DNA of 64,000 bases from Sabellastarte sp. h YS-2021 (GCA_964017235.1 OZ024935.1:3720001-3784000), one strand, 5' to 3'. Counted from the stretch's first letter, positions 1-12,760 are shown. Numbers and translations: made by a program. The notes: generated by a model not told the origin, from the letters alone.

Positions 1-154
1 CGGCAAATTAGACACCATAAATACTGAATACAAATGCACCAGCAGAATAAAAAAGATTTAATTAATTTCTCATTTCTTACATGTCGGACGCATAAAACAA
101 AACTTTAGTGTGCAAATGAAATATGAATAGTAATGATGCCTTTTGTTAATCTAG

Positions 155-273
155 GCCATGTCTCATTGAAACATGCTTTCCGCTGTTCTCTGACAATAAT
201 GAAATATTTGCAAAACAAGGAGAAAAGGATTATAAAACCTTTCTGGTTCACCGTGCAAAAGAGTTAAAGCCAG
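155..273 (+). CDS. SABATH-like methyltransferase exon (n-3)
   Basis: The acceptor is TTAATCTAG and the donor is GTAGGT. The exon starts with one leftover base and ends one base into a glycine codon that the next exon completes. It encodes about 39 residues ending in FLVHRAKELKPG, the helix and turn preceding the GG-strand of the methyltransferase core. Confidence 0.75.
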
Positions 274-3200
274 GTAGGTAAACACTGGACTGGTAATCAT
301 TTGTTTCCAGGGAAACAATAGAGCATTTTATAGGAACTCAAACTTATCAGATCCTGGGTTTGGTTTCCAGCCCAACAAAAGTGAGAAAGTTGGTAGTTGC
401 CAGCCTGTAGCTGTTGGGTTTACGTACAGAATCTTCAATAAATAATATGTTTTGTATAATTTAATTTGCCCTGTTGTGACCCATACAGTGTCCTGAAATA
501 AACCTCTTTCAATCTATCAAAAACATTATTTTTCATGTACTTCAAATATTGTAGGTATATTTGGTAAACAAGCATAAAATGGGCTATTTAGGAGTTCTGC
601 CTTTTTGATGGTTCTTGTATAAATGATATTTCACAAAGTTGTTATTTTTTGCAGTTATTTCACTATTATTACTTCATTGGACTCTTCAAAAATATATAGC
701 AATGCCTTTATACAGATATCAACTCTGTAATGATTTTATGTTTGTTAGTACCACAGTGTACACTTGTCGAATAAAAATTTAAAAGCCATTACCTGTGTCT
801 TCACTATTTTGAACATGATTTTTCATCTCACTCCAAAATTGTAAAAGTTTTTTCCATGTTTTAATTGATGATCTGCAATATTTCTTGTGCAATATTATTT
901 TAAAAACATTCTTACAATAACAATCATATAAAACTAATTTAAAAATAATAACAATAAGAGATTTATAATTCGTCAAATTTTTAGGTCGTTAAATTTTTTT
1001 AGTAACCCATTGAATATATCAGATGTTCAGAAAATAGATATTATTAATGTTTAGCTGATTACACTCATGGAGGTATTTTTCCTTTGTAGTTATTTTTGAA
1101 AATTTGTTATATGACAATTTCTTTTTTGTCCTAATGACTTTTCTTGTGACTTGCCTATTACTTAAGTTTAATGTTTTGCTGTGTTTTAGGGGGACTTATG
1201 GTATTATTTATTAATGGGACTTTTGAGAATGGACAATATGATGGCAATACCAGGGAAAGAAATATTTTCAAGACAATTGCAGATGCCTGGATTGACTTCT
1301 CAGAGAGAGACATAATTACTAAGGTTAGAGCATTGGTTTATTTTCTCTGTGTTAAAATGTTAACAAAAATGCACCCTTTAAGATAAACTACATTTTGAAG
1401 AACATTTTTATATTCACTTATATGTTGTAGGCTTGAAGATGTTTGTTTTTCATGAATATATGAATATATATCAATTGACACTGTAACTAGTCACATGCCT
1501 GAGCTTGCAATAAAACATAAGAAGTAGCAATGCTTGAGAACACACAAACCCTTCGCACAGATATATCTTTTGACAAGTAGTTTGAAACTAAAATGACCGA
1601 GCTACACTCCTTCTTTGTCTTTTATGTAGTTTCTGGTCTCGTGTTTTGTATGCAATGCATGCAGAATATTTGTGAATAATAAGGAAACATTCTGGAGACA
1701 CAGTGTAGATCCAGATATGAAACATGTTTGAGGAGAACTGAGCCATGGATAGACCCCACCCTGTGTGAAAATATGACCTAGATCCAAGTAATAGTATTTG
1801 AGTTATATGCAAGGACAAGAAGACAGACACACACGTCTAGAAAAATACTGAGGGGAGGGGCGGGGGTACAAATTAAGTGGCAGTTGGTACCATCTGCTAC
1901 TCTTCTGCGTCCAAGAACTGACCATACCAAATAAGGTAGGGGTGATAGAACTGAAGTGACCATGCAAATAATTTAATGTTCAGGATTTTTCAGTGCAGCT
2001 CCTAAGTTTAGTGCTAAGTTGTAGTGCTGATTTGAAATAGACGCTATATTATATTGTGATCAATAAAAATACATTTTAGAACACATAAAATAAACACAAA
2101 TGGTGATTTTGTGTATAAGTTGTGCCAAGGTACATTGTGAAGCAGTACTTTAGATAATAAATATATTGTTTTAATATTATAATGGCAGAATATATACATA
2201 ATAAACTGTTAAAAATGGAAACAACAATCACCCTGCTGCTGAGTCATTTATGGGAATTTAGTAAGGCAAGTTCAAAATTTTCTGAAAGGTAAGAGCACTT
2301 TTTACATGGGAAATTTCTACCCTGACATTAACTATTGGATACATATAACATTTTCCATCATGAAAAGATATCATGAAGCTTCAAAAACACCTGCCCTAGT
2401 AACATCAAAGGTTTTAGAGTGATAACATTCAATTAATTTTTTTCGTAAATAAATTATTGAATTATTCATTTTTTATAATATCTCAGATGTCAGAAGCCAT
2501 AACTGATTAAATTTTCAAGCAAATCTCTCAAAATAAAATAACCAAATTTGAAGCAAAAATTATTCTGTTATTAATTTATTTGCAATAAAATTTCTTTTAT
2601 TAATTTTCTCCTTTAACAGAAACAACAACAACATAATCCTCAGTTAGTTTGAACATAAAACCTAACTTTGCACCCACACACAACAAAGTCTAATCTCATT
2701 TGCTAAAGTCTGACATAGAAATGGGATCAACAGCTATCATCTTAAACAAGTATAATACTCTGGCTGGGGAGGGTACAGATGGATAAAATTCTAATTGGGA
2801 AATGGTGGGATGCACGCAGCCTATATCATCGGTCACTGTAATATCATTACACAGCCAGTATAATGTACAAAAACATATCACATGCTACACAGTATTTGTA
2901 TACCATGTAAAGTATTTGCACATAAATTGAGTACAATAGTACCGTGGCTCAACAATAATGTTCACAAGAAAATTAAAATGATTCTTAATACAGAACATCA
3001 ACTTAATTAATAATACACAGAAAGCAGCGAATTGAAATCAAATACAGATGCTTTTATCAATATGAGTACCACTCCTCAGTCTGTAATTAGAGATCTATGA
3101 TTATTTGGTAACAATAAGCAAAATATATCTTGTGTCTCCTTTTCTGGGAGCTCTACCTTCTACAGTACTTTTTGTAAACACTCTTATTGTATCAGCTTTC

Positions 3201-5775
3201 TAATTATTAAATTTACCATGTAAAACTGCTGTAGTTATTTTATTTGTCAAGGAGAAAATTTAAATTGTTTTCCCCAGTCAATGTATATTAAAAAATATAA
3301 CAATCATAATATTGCTTTCATAACTGATTTGCATATTTGCCCAATACACAAATGGAACCCCTAAAATGATTTGCTTCAAACATTCTTTGTACCAATGTCA
3401 CTTTGAAGGTAATCTTAAGCTTTCCATACTTGCGGATTTGGTGTCTGAATGATTTTGGTGGACAAATGATTGTACAAAGGTGAGACCAGCCAATACCTGT
3501 ATTACTGTACTGATGGACAACTTTCTCTCAATAAGGTGCTGTTCTTTTTATACATCACTCCTTTGAGTGAGGTTATTGGAATTCACCCCAACATCAAATT
3601 TCACTTTTATGCAGACGAAACCCAGTTGGTTATTTTTGTGTCTCACAAAAATGCGGCCCTGGCTTTTGACAAACTCAATTCATGTCTTCTAGATGTTGAA
3701 GAATCTATGTATGCTCAAATGAAACCCTGACAAAACAGAGTTTACCATCTTTTAATCTCATGCTCAACTCAAGAAACTAGATGCCTACCCACCTGTTAGG
3801 ATATTTGATAATTTCATGCATCCAGCAGTTGGAAAGAACCTTGGTGTCTGGTTTCATGCTAATTTCTCCTTTGCTGATCATGTCCGCAATATTTGTAAGC
3901 CATGCTTCATTCAAATGCGTGATATCAGGCAAGTTAGACAGTATTTGACAGATGAGGCTGCCATCCTGGTGGCTAATGTCACTGGATTACTGCAACTCTC
4001 ACTTCAAAAGTCTGTCCAGTCTCAACAAGCACAAACTGTAGTGTATTCAAAACACACTTCTAGGATTTTCACAAACTGTAACAAATACACACGGGTATCT
4101 TGTATTCTCAAACTACTCCATTGGTTTCCAGTTGAATTTCACGGCATGTTCAAAAGTGCCACTTGAGTTTACAAGTTTTTTCACTGTGTTCATCCCAGTT
4201 ACTTTTGTTCTCTTTAGTTTACCTGTTGTGGAAAATATAGTACAAGATACAGCCATCCAGATAAATTCTATTCATCTCTGCATCAATCCAAAATGTTAAA
4301 ATCATATCTCTCCAACAAGGCTTTCCCAACATAGTATATACTCTATCTGGCATCTCAGTGCTATTAGACTTGGCAATGGCTATAAAATGATTTTTTAAAT
4401 ATGATTCTGGTGTTGTGCCTTAGAGCCTGCCTGGTAGAGATTAAGTGCTATGAAAGTACAGAATAGAATGGAATAATAACGTAGGTGTCCTTCAAACATT
4501 TCAGTTCGTTGCTTTATGTAGGTAATTCTAATATGGATTGCTTTATTTTTTTCTGTCAAATTGCTCATGGTACCAAACCAACTAATACCTGTATTACCTG
4601 TACTGATGGATAGCTTCCTATCAATAATGTGATAATAACATAGGTGTCCTTTAGACATTTCGGTTCTATACTTTATATAGGTAATTCTAACACTGATTAC
4701 TTTATTTCTTGACACTTTATTGTTTGTTGTTTCATTATTTCTCCCTACTTGGCTATGGTCACTGTCATTGTAGCTTGCACTTTGGGTTTTAGTAAAAGTA
4801 TCAACTATATTCTGCTTATCACAATGTCTAACATTAGTGAGTGAGCAGTGGCCCTGTTTATATGATTTGAGTTAAAACTCTGACTACAGCATCTGAGACA
4901 AAAACTTTGTTATTAAGAAATAAAGTTGAGGGGTTGGGATAAAGCTGGATGATTCAGTGGACTGATCCTGACTGAATGAGTATGTTATTTAATAATGTTG
5001 GAAGGCGGTTAGGATGGGTAGTTTCATGAGATGAACTGGAAAACATTGGTACATTTTATATGTTTCATCATTTTCAGGAGGAAGTAAGAAAAAGTACTTT
5101 TTCTTTCATCTTGCGAACAAGGGAAGAAATCATGAAGCCATTTGAAAATAAAGACTCTCCAGTGAGACAGTCAGGCCTGGTGCTGTTAAGTGTTGATGAA
5201 GTGTTACTCAAGTCACCATCTTATGATCGTTTATGGAGTAATTATACACAGGACAGTCAGTTTCTCTGTTTAATGTTTACTACAGATGTATGTTGTTTGA
5301 TTTGTCTTTTCTATGGTAAAATCAATGTACGGTGTCTATTATCTATTTCAATAAAAACTCTGCTTCTCCATTGCCATACAATAAAATATATATAATTTTT
5401 TCATTTTCAAATAATTTTGACTATGCTTTTGATTAAATTGAAGATTTAAATACTAAATAAACCTGTACTAAGACATGCATATATCTTTGTTGGACCTTCT
5501 TTATTATTTACTTCCCAAGTAAATCAGTTATTTGTTTTCAAACAGGAAGTGAAAAGATGGTAGCTCAATATGCAGCTGAAATGGTAAGCAGCATTAAGTC
5601 TTGGTCTTATAACACTTTTTATAATGCTTTGGACCAATCAAGGACAGAAAAACAGAAGAAAGACATTTTACTGAGTCTATACAAACAACTGGAAAGACTT
5701 GTGAGAGCTGAACCTTTGCACTATGTACTTGACTATGTGTATCACTCAGTGTCAATCATGAAAATGACAAATTGA
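155..5775 (+). CDS. SABATH-family (Methyltransf_7-like) SAM-dependent methyltransferase, C-terminal four exons
   Basis: Exons read as 155-273, 1190-1323, 5078-5255 and 5546-5775, ending at TGA. All junctions are GT-AG and the phases match (1/2, 0/0, 1/2), giving one uninterrupted reading frame of about 220 residues. The order of motifs is that of the SABATH family: FLVHRAKELKPGG then LMVLFING (end of the core fold), a TREEIMKPFE segment, SPSYDRLWSN, SIKSWSYNTF, and a terminal DYVYHSVSIMK strand. Family members methylate carboxyl groups or ring nitrogens of small acids and alkaloids using SAM. Animal substrates are not established, so none is proposed. The SAM-binding N-terminal half must lie upstream of the window. 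A diverged second copy of the last two exons sits downstream in the same orientation. The family call is firm; the substrate and cellular role are unknown. Confidence 0.82.
300..460 (+). repeat. Old, diverged tRNA-derived SINE (family A)
   Basis: This stretch in the first visible intron aligns by eye, reading on the + strand, with the fuller SINE at 40270-40507 (which is reversed). Both share a B-box-like GGTTTGGTTTCC, then a GAGAAAGTTGGTAGTTGCC-like body, then TACAGAATC. It ends in an AATAAATAA tail and is strongly diverged. Confidence 0.45.
1190..1323 (+). CDS. SABATH-like methyltransferase exon (n-2)
   Basis: The acceptor is GTGTTTTAG and the donor GTTAGA. Two leading bases complete the split glycine, giving P-G-G-L-M-V-L-F-I-N-G across the junction. 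The exon ends after a complete lysine codon (phase 0). It encodes the hydrophobic core strand and the following helix (NIFKTIADAWIDFSERDIIT). Confidence 0.8.
1324..3470. other. Intronic AT-rich sequence, no gene seen
   Basis: This is the first part of a 3.75-kb intron of the methyltransferase gene. Short ORFs on both strands have no recognisable domain. I see no clear repeat boundary before the LINE remnant that begins near 3480. Confidence 0.5.
3480..4460 (+). mobile_element. Decayed CR1/L2-like LINE, RT and 3' end
   Basis: Fragments in shifting frames match the reverse transcriptase of the better LINE copies in this window. 3530-3730 carries the FYADE block (degenerate FYADD catalytic motif) and a following K/L-rich helix. 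3816-4166 carries KNLGVWFHANFSFADHV and the downstream C-terminal region. The end near 4435 (GAGATTAAGTGCTATGAAAG) matches the 3' terminus of the LINE at 52722-53205. Frameshifts and stops make it inactive. It lies inside the methyltransferase intron. Confidence 0.7.
4469..4712. repeat. Spaced direct duplication of about 85 bp
   Basis: 4469-4555 and 4630-4712 are diverged direct copies; both run from (A)ATAATAAC(G/A)TAGGTGTCCTT to a TAATTCTAA block. Between them, 4570-4630 repeats the segment at about 3486-3535 (AATACCTGTATTAC, then CTGTACTGATGGA), so this is a rearranged duplication of the neighbouring LINE insertion site. Confidence 0.6.
5078..5255 (+). CDS. SABATH-like methyltransferase exon (n-1)
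   Basis: The acceptor is TTTTCAG and the likely donor is GTCAGT. The same donor is preserved in the second copy, which supports it. The exon starts in phase 0 and ends one base into a codon. It encodes STFSFILRTREEIMKPFE, then SPVRQSGLVLLSVDEVLL, then the aromatic-rich SPSYDRLWSNYTQD, the substrate-pocket half of the SABATH fold. Confidence 0.78.
5546..5775 (+). CDS. SABATH-like methyltransferase terminal exon
   Basis: The acceptor is AAACAG. Two leading bases join the split codon of the preceding exon. The 75 residues run through YAAEMVSSIKSWSYNTF, a charged helix, and DYVYHSVSIMKMTN before TGA. It is about 72 percent identical (counted by eye) to the terminal exon of the second copy at 31261-31490, including the whole SSIKSWSYNT and YVLDYVYHSVSIMK blocks. 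Confidence 0.82.
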
Positions 5776-7380
5776 AACAAAGTTACTAAAACTGTAAAAT
5801 GGATACTTTTCATGTTTTTGTAGAGCTATTTACTGGTATCTGTGCCAGTCAGAAAGTATTAAGCAGAGACTCCATAAACTCCGAAATGGTATATGCATAT
5901 CCATGCCTATATATATGTGGTATATACATATCCGTGTGGGAAAGTATCAGTTTGGTCAAATTAAATAGGCCTACAACACATAATGTGCAAGTACAAAGGT
6001 ATATGGATGCAATCACTTTCTGAGTGATTTTTGATGCACAATCAGAGCAAGACCAATATTGACATCCATTTGTCATTATTCTTCAAGGATTTGTCACTTC
6101 CTGATTACAACTTTCCATAAAGAATAAATTATAAATATCTCTAGAATTTTTCTTGAAAATACATACATTACTGAGGTAGCAGTAATTTGTTGAAGTGTCC
6201 TTTAAAAGAACTTACATCCAAATTATTATCCATTTACTGTTATAAGTACTGTAGTGTCTAAATATGCATTAAGTTTTAGGTTACATTAGACATATATCTA
6301 TTCCAATTGGAATGCTTTTACTTTTAGCTTAAGGTAGTAAAGCATTTTCAAGAGAAAGTAATTAGACAAAATATAAATCTACCAGTAGACAAATGTTTTA
6401 GTATAAAAACTTACCATAGTAGCAGGCTCTGAACACAACAGCAAGGAAATATTTTACACAGAATCTGACATGCTTTGGGTAATATTTGATCTGATTATAT
6501 ACATATTCAGTGGTGTGTGTGCATGATAGAATAAATTGACACCAGAGTTGGGGTTTTCTTTTATTCACGTTCATTGTCTTTTTTTATTCAAATTTGTTTT
6601 TGACAAAACATTACATATAAGTCTTATAGCTTATACATCTTTATGGTAATAAACCAAAAACATCAAACACAAGTATCTGTAAAATTTACATAGAGTACTT
6701 ACTTTCATTACGAATTGTATGCTTGTCATTTGATCCACTAGAAACCATTTTGGCATTTAAGAATTATGAACATAATTCCATTACCCATGTTTTTCTGGAT
6801 TTTTTTCTCTAAACCAGTTACATGGTGATTCCATGATATATCGCATATTCTATTTTTATTATTAAATTCTATGTAAAATACTCAATAAAGGACTTTAGGC
6901 AGTCCCATTTATCCATTTTTACTCATATTTCCAAAAATGATATGAAGTGGCACATTTTTGCAATTGATATATCGTTTTAGCCATTACAATGAGACTATGA
7001 GTGCCCAACACTGAATTACATAACTTTTTCTTGGATATATATCTTTTTACAACTCTAAAAAAAGTTTATAATGTCTCAATGTTTCCCAGGGGTTATGCCC
7101 AAAATAATTTCACACATTCCTAACTTTTGATTTGCATTTTTTGATAGATGTATCAGAACATTTTAACCAATGGACACAGACAAAATACATGCTGTAGGTC
7201 TGGAGCAGTTCAGTCCTGGGGAAGTTGGTGCTACCTTAACTTATTTTGGTTTTCAAAAAATTCCACATGTGGCAATCTCATTGGTCAATTCCTTGTCATC
7301 TTTTGTGAACCCCTAACAATTCTGTCATTTTGAAGTTGGAGGCACATGGGAACACAGCATCAAAAAAAATTATCAGCACT
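5776..7380. other. 3' flank of methyltransferase gene, no gene seen
   Basis: This is AT-rich flanking sequence. An AATAAA-type signal near 6124 is a plausible polyadenylation site. A segment at about 6360-6585, ending in AATAAATTGACACCAGAGTTGGGG and a TTTATTCACGTTCATTGTC block, recurs in shortened form at about 19795-19935, so part of this region is repetitive. Confidence 0.45.
6360..6585. repeat. Dispersed repeat copy 1 (second copy near 19795-19935)
   Basis: Shared blocks in the same order are AATCTACCAG, AGCAAGGAAATATTTTACAC, AATAAATTGACACCA and TCTTTTATTCACGTTCATTG. The copy at 19795 lacks an internal stretch of roughly 60 to 80 bp. It lies next to DIRS-like elements in both places, so it may be part of their terminal sequence. 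Confidence 0.55.
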
Positions 7381-7609
7381 GTTAGAAGACCTGCACTTCA
7401 ATTTAAGTGATTTTATGTTATTTTATATTTTACATACATGTTTTAGTTGTGTTGTATAATAGCTCAGGAAGAAACGCGACAGTATAACCTGCATTCTACA
7501 AAGGAAACAGTACAGTTTCAAGTGCAAATTTAAATGCACAATGATTCAGAATTTGTCGCAAACTTGTTACAAAATAATACACACAATTCAGATTCTGATT
7601 TGGCAGTTA

Positions 7610-10445
7610 AATTGTGGTGCCATCATTGATGATTCAGATTCAGAACACAGTAGAATGTACATGTAAACAAAAACAAACCATGCAAAGTACTTCGAGTACT
7701 TCTGCCGGTACTTCCAACACTGTTCTAGATTCTGTTGTTCAACAACAAATCAACGTGCAAATTCTAGCTCAACTCTCTGCTATTAACCAACGTTTGAATG
7801 TTATTGAAAACAAAGGTTCCAAAAAATCTTCAGATCTGAAAAAAATAAAAAAATCTTCAAGGACTAAAGCTGGTTTGAAGGTTACCCCGGTCACACTGCC
7901 ACCATCTCAGTACTTGTATTCTACTGCGCCAGATCTAAATAGCCTCGGCCAGAACAACTCTGTCCAAAAGCAAGTAGAGGAAATATTGAATCAGCTTGAT
8001 CAGGGGATATAGCAGGTACAAAATTCAAGTCATTGAGAGGGGGGGCCCGTAGAGGTTGTTATTCCCAATCGTGTGAAGTGGCCCCATGAGTTTGTCCTCT
8101 CGGGTTCAAATAAAGAAAGAATACAGTACAACCAGTTGACCACTGTTCAGTGGGTTGCTGGCTACTGCTGCATCTTAAGAGAAGGAAGGGATCCCATGAT
8201 TAGAGAACACATGCTTGATTATTTAATTTCATTAATGGAGGATCCCCATGACTTATCTTGGGATGGGGCAAGAGCCAGCCATGCTGTTCTACTTTGTAGA
8301 ATGGAGCAGGGCGAGGTTAAAACTTATTTAGAAACAGATAAATTAGACAAAATTAGGCAGGCAAATGCCCAGAGACATGTTAGTGCTCCTACTAATTCAA
8401 AAAAATTACAGAAAAAAGCAAAAAATTCAATCAAGTGGTCAACCATACATATTTCAACCTAGGTACATGCATGCATACTAGATCTCACGAAACAAAAGGT
8501 GTAACTTACAGGCATGTCTGTTCATACTGTTCTCAGCAAAATGGCAAACTCTTCCCACATGCAGAGCATGACTGCAGGAATAAATCCAAAAGAAATTAAA
8601 AAAAAATGAGTAAAGGTGGGTGGATGGGCCTGTCCTCCCATCCAGCATTTTAGCACTCGTTTTATATGCAATAGTCATGTTTCTTTAGCAAAACAAGAGC
8701 TTGATGCTTTTGAAACAACAATTGAGTACTGGAAAAAGTATGCCAGAGCTTTTCAGAAAGTTCAAAAACATAAATCTTATGCACAAGTTCTACTCAAGAA
8801 CCTCAAGGGTGATGGTGAAAATAACAAATTGAGAGGGTTTTGAGGACATCCACAAGTCTAATCGGACTAGAATAGACAAAACCACTCTAAAACCTGACAA
8901 TACAGACAGAAACAGGCATTTCAGGGAGGGTTTTCACACAGGTTGTCCTAGCAAGAACCAGTCTGAAGTTAAAGATAACTACAGTGAAACTGTGAAAACA
9001 GTAACCAATAAACGTGAGACAGTAGCAAATGGTGGCAGTGTGACCAGTCTCAAGTTTAAACCACAGAATGTATCATCTGTGAATACTTTGTCGCTATCTA
9101 ACAGAACAACTAGAACAATTGTCTCTAAATGACCATGTGAATGTTATTGACTCCTAGAAGGAGAAACATGTTGAAAATTGTGTACCTGAGACTCTGCCTT
9201 GTACAGTTGATAATAGTACTATATGTCACAACAATACTGGCAGTATGTATCAGCCCAACTTAATTTCTCAGGCAAAAATAATTCCAATGGGAATAAAAAC
9301 AAAGTGGGTCATTAGATAGGGAATACGAACATATACTTGCCAATGACTATTCTCAGGTGACAAACATGTCTCAGGTAGCAACCACAATTGCAGGTATACA
9401 AAACACCATTGGCAATAAAATAATTAACAAAAACTCACAGCCTCAATATTGTCAGGTTACTGTTATTACAGGCCAAAATAGTTCTGATGATGTGTTACAT
9501 GATAGGAAGATGGAGCCACTTCCAGTTGATTTTGGTCATAAAAGTTTTGGCTTCCTCCCCACTTCACCATTACAAATCTACACTGGAGATCCAGTGTATT
9601 GGGAAAATATGCCTGATTTGATTAAAGTTCATAAACTTATTCAAGAAACCAGATTACCTAACCTTCTTAAATGTCTGATCCCAGTCCAATCAGCCTTGAA
9701 CGAACTAGAGAGCTTTTTTATGCAACTACTGGGATCTGCAGATATGTGTTTTATTACACTATGGCTTCCCTCTAGATTTTGACAGATCTTGTCCTTTGTT
9801 ATCAAGTGAGGTCAACCGCTCTTCGACTATTACTTATTCTGGCTCTGTTACAGAATACTTACAAGAAGAGTTACAATTCAAAGCAATCTTAGGTCCCTTC
9901 ACACAGCAACCAATTCAATTACACGTGTCTCCATTAATGATTAAAGATAAGCAAAAATCCACAAGTAAGAGAGCCATAATGGACCTTAGTTGGCCCCATA
10001 GGGCCTCTGCAAACCACTTACGAATTACATTATCCTATTGATCTTATAACGGATTCCTTGTGAAAACTTGGTACTTCTGCACAACTCTACAAAATATATA
10101 TAAGCAGAGCAAAGTTGATCCTGCAGACATAGACCTTCTGGGCATAAAATTTGATCACAATTATTACACTGATCGAGAAATTTATTATGTAATGGCTCAG
10201 CATGGTTTCCACACATTCTTTAACTATATTGATGATATACTGGCCTTCCATCTGAAATTCAAGCTTCTTTTGCGGTCTAAAGGACCTCCTTCAATAGCCA
10301 GGTCTGGACATTAGTTCTAGAAAGTTAGTTCCCCCATCCACTTCAGTTACATGCCTTGGGGTTCTAATTAATTCCATACATAGGACCATATCCATATCCA
10401 TTGGGACAGTAAAACATACTGATTCTATACTAGGCGTTTAATCTA
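7610..10445 (+). mobile_element. DIRS/Ngaro-like tyrosine-recombinase retrotransposon A (decayed, 3' truncated)
   Basis: Gag pieces lie at 7614-8012 and 8073-8460 (a WPHEFVLSG...QLTTVQWVAGY block). They are followed in frame fragments at about 8440-8575 by a zinc-finger-like run YFNLGTC...RHVCSYC...HAEHDC, which also occurs in element B. RT remains follow at 9490-9780 and 9800-10300: an LLSSEVNRSS/GPFTQQPIQLHVSP block, DLSWPHRAS, LLGIKF and the catalytic-type YIDD box. A linker near 10330-10430 reads PPSTSVTCLGVLIN. RNase H and recombinase are missing, and the element is cut off by an L1-like fragment. Many stops and frameshifts make it dead. Confidence 0.75.
8073..8575 (+). pseudogene. Element A gag C-terminal region with C-H zinc-finger motif
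   Basis: The WP...QWVAGY helix block is followed by a cysteine/histidine cluster (FNLGTC, H, H-x-CSYC, H, DC). This matches the cluster in element B at about 14160-14310, where it reads FNKGFC, H, CCSYC, H, KC. In DIRS/Ngaro-like gag proteins such clusters are presumed to bind nucleic acid. Reading frames shift at least once, so no protein is expected. Confidence 0.6.
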
Positions 10446-11080
10446 ACTAATTTTTATTTAACAGTTGAAAATAAAAATAGCTTTGAACCACCTTTTGATA
10501 TGTCTTTTTCTAGCTGACCGTTTTTATAGTAAGCTCTCCCATGCAAGTATGTTGGGCCGGGATTTGGCAAAACTGTTAAGGAATAAATTAACTTTGGTAT
10601 GGCTAAGGGTTCCAATACACTGACCTTTCCTATCAAACTTATTTTGTTTTGTAAAAAGTAGAACCTTTTCAACTTTATTTATATTTTTATTAAAAGATGT
10701 CCAACATCCTTTCAAGGTCTAGATTAAAGGTTTTGCCCAGCAAGTTGTATTTTATAACCTATTTTAATTTCTATTTTTCTACAGTTTTTTTCAAAATTTT
10801 TATTTTTACCAAACCATACAGCTCTTGTTTTCTGTATATTTATCTTTAGAGCTGAACATTCATTGAATAGTTATAAAATTTGCAAACTTTCTTTTCGGGA
10901 AACCTCAGAACCATCTGATACAAGGAAAGTATCATCTGCAGACAGACCAGATTTTACTGTACTAGTACCTATGGTTAATGCTTGCACTGTTGCATATCTT
11001 ATTAGCAAGAGGTTCAAAAACCAAAATAAATAAACAGAGACTTAAGAGGTCGCCTTGCATACATGAGCTACCTATTTTGA
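10445..11080 (-). mobile_element. L1/Tx1-like LINE fragment (RT to C-terminal part)
   Basis: Read on the minus strand, the fragments run QGDLLSLCLFILVFEPLA (RT core), then a SADDT box in place of the usual (Y/F)ADD, then KTRAVWFGKNKN, then LIGKVSVLEPLAIPKLIY and LTVLPNPGP. This is the order found in L1/Tx1 ORF2 proteins. Several stops are present. It truncates DIRS-like element A. Confidence 0.7.
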
Positions 11081-11084
11081 AAAA

Positions 11085-11805
11085 AAGACAAAAGAATACA
11101 TTAGTTATTAGAGATCTCTACAGAATTCGTCCTCTCCACAACCTTAAGACATCAGTCCTTCTAGCAAATGTTTTGTTGAGCAGCAGATTGGACTAGTGCA
11201 ATTCTCTGCTTGTTTCACTCGCTGATTTTGAGTGAGAAGATTGCAGCGGGTCTAAAACTCACTTTGCAGGGTTGTCACTCACTCTAAGTTCTACCATATT
11301 ATCCCTCAATTGAAAAAAAACTCCAATGGCTCCCAGTTAGGTAAAGGATACAATTCAAAATAGACAATGGTCAACCAGCTTACCCAAGTGAATTAATTCA
11401 CTCCTACACCTCTTCCAGAAACACAAGACGCAGTAGCCCTAAACATAAGATCCGTCACATCCCCACATTTGATCGCACCGTGCACAAATCAAACAATCAC
11501 TTTTCAAATTCTTTCAGTCACTATGCCCCAGCTCTTTGGAAATCTTTCTCTTTCCAAATAAGAAACATTCCTTCTGTTACATCCTTCAGGAAACACCTGA
11601 AAACTCATCTGTTTAACTCTAGTTTTCCCACCTCAATCTCCTTCCCTTTTGATCACACCCATAACTCTGGATTACTGACCTTGACTGTCCTTCGACTATT
11701 CTTCTGATGAATGTATTTGATACTATAGTGCACTGAATTCCACATTGTTGGGAAGATATTGCATCTGCAAGCAGTAGATTAGTAAATTAGATTAGATTTA
11801 GATTA
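11085..11805 (+). mobile_element. 5'-truncated CR1/L2-like LINE, 3' end
   Basis: It begins with RDLYRIRPLHNLKTSVLLAN, the same block as in the LINE at 34688-37965. It continues through degenerate C-terminal coding sequence to 11705, and ends in GGGAAGATATTGCATCTGC plus an ATTAGATTAGATT tail. Both the coding block and the tail place it in the same subfamily as 34688-37965. Confidence 0.75.
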
Positions 11806-11938
11806 TTAACAATACAGCTATTACAGTAAACTAATGCAAGTAGTCCTGTCCCAAATTTGTTGCTTCTAGAATATGTCTTAAATAATCCCATTCCAATGAA
11901 TGAAAAGCTTATTCACCAAGTCCACAAATAAAAGCATA

Positions 11939-12760
11939 TGTTGCCGCCGCCTCCCAGTGGGTCATACGGGTCACCAGATGAGGGACTTACAGTGGACGTG
12001 AGAATGGAAACACTTAACTAAAATCTTGGTCAGTTTATTAACTACAGTGGTCCTACCATGAATGAAGCGGTCCACAATCACCCATACATCAGATCAGAAC
12101 ATCAAGTCAAACAGAATCGGTCACCAACCATACAAAAACACCTACAAATAATCAGATTCAAAGTAAGAAATCTGATATGGGACCACAATAATGATTAAAC
12201 AACATACTTGAAAGTTACAGACTAAAATAGGTATCACGATTATTGGTATCACAGAATTCATAAGACAACATTAATCTCCAACAGTCACACATTAACGACA
12301 GCTACAAAGCTCATCCCAATTATGTAAAGTATTCAGGATAATTATTACAGTTTACAACAGATACAGTAATTAACTGAATCAAAGATAGATACAAGTTCAA
12401 CAAATTCAATGAGAATGAATTTCAAGAGTTTCACTAAAAACAGTAAGCAAGTTGCCAAGCACTAGCTAATGTAAACAAACATAATAATTACTGAACAGTT
12501 ACAAATACCATTCATACAGTTATAACACTAACCTGCAACATCCCCAACATAACCAACAAATTTCACACAAAGTTTCTCCCAAACCCAGCTACTGCAGAGG
12601 CATCCTTACTGTTTAAAATCGCCTTCAAAACTGAATGAAATGTCTGTTTTCCCCGCGATTGTAACACACAAGCTGGCGGAAGTAAAATTCTTTTATTTCC
12701 AACTGCTTAAATAAAATAGTTATCGACGAGTTCTAAAACCCGGCCACAATCGCGGTGACA
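11939..12760. repeat. Candidate solo LTR (822 bp)
   Basis: It starts TGTTGCCGC and ends GCGGTGACA, which are imperfect inverted TG...CA termini. It is flanked by CATA on both sides (11935-11938 and 12761-12764; CATAT if the boundary is moved one base), as expected for a 4-5 bp target duplication. The interior has no ORF of note. Orientation and superfamily are not determined. Confidence 0.5.
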
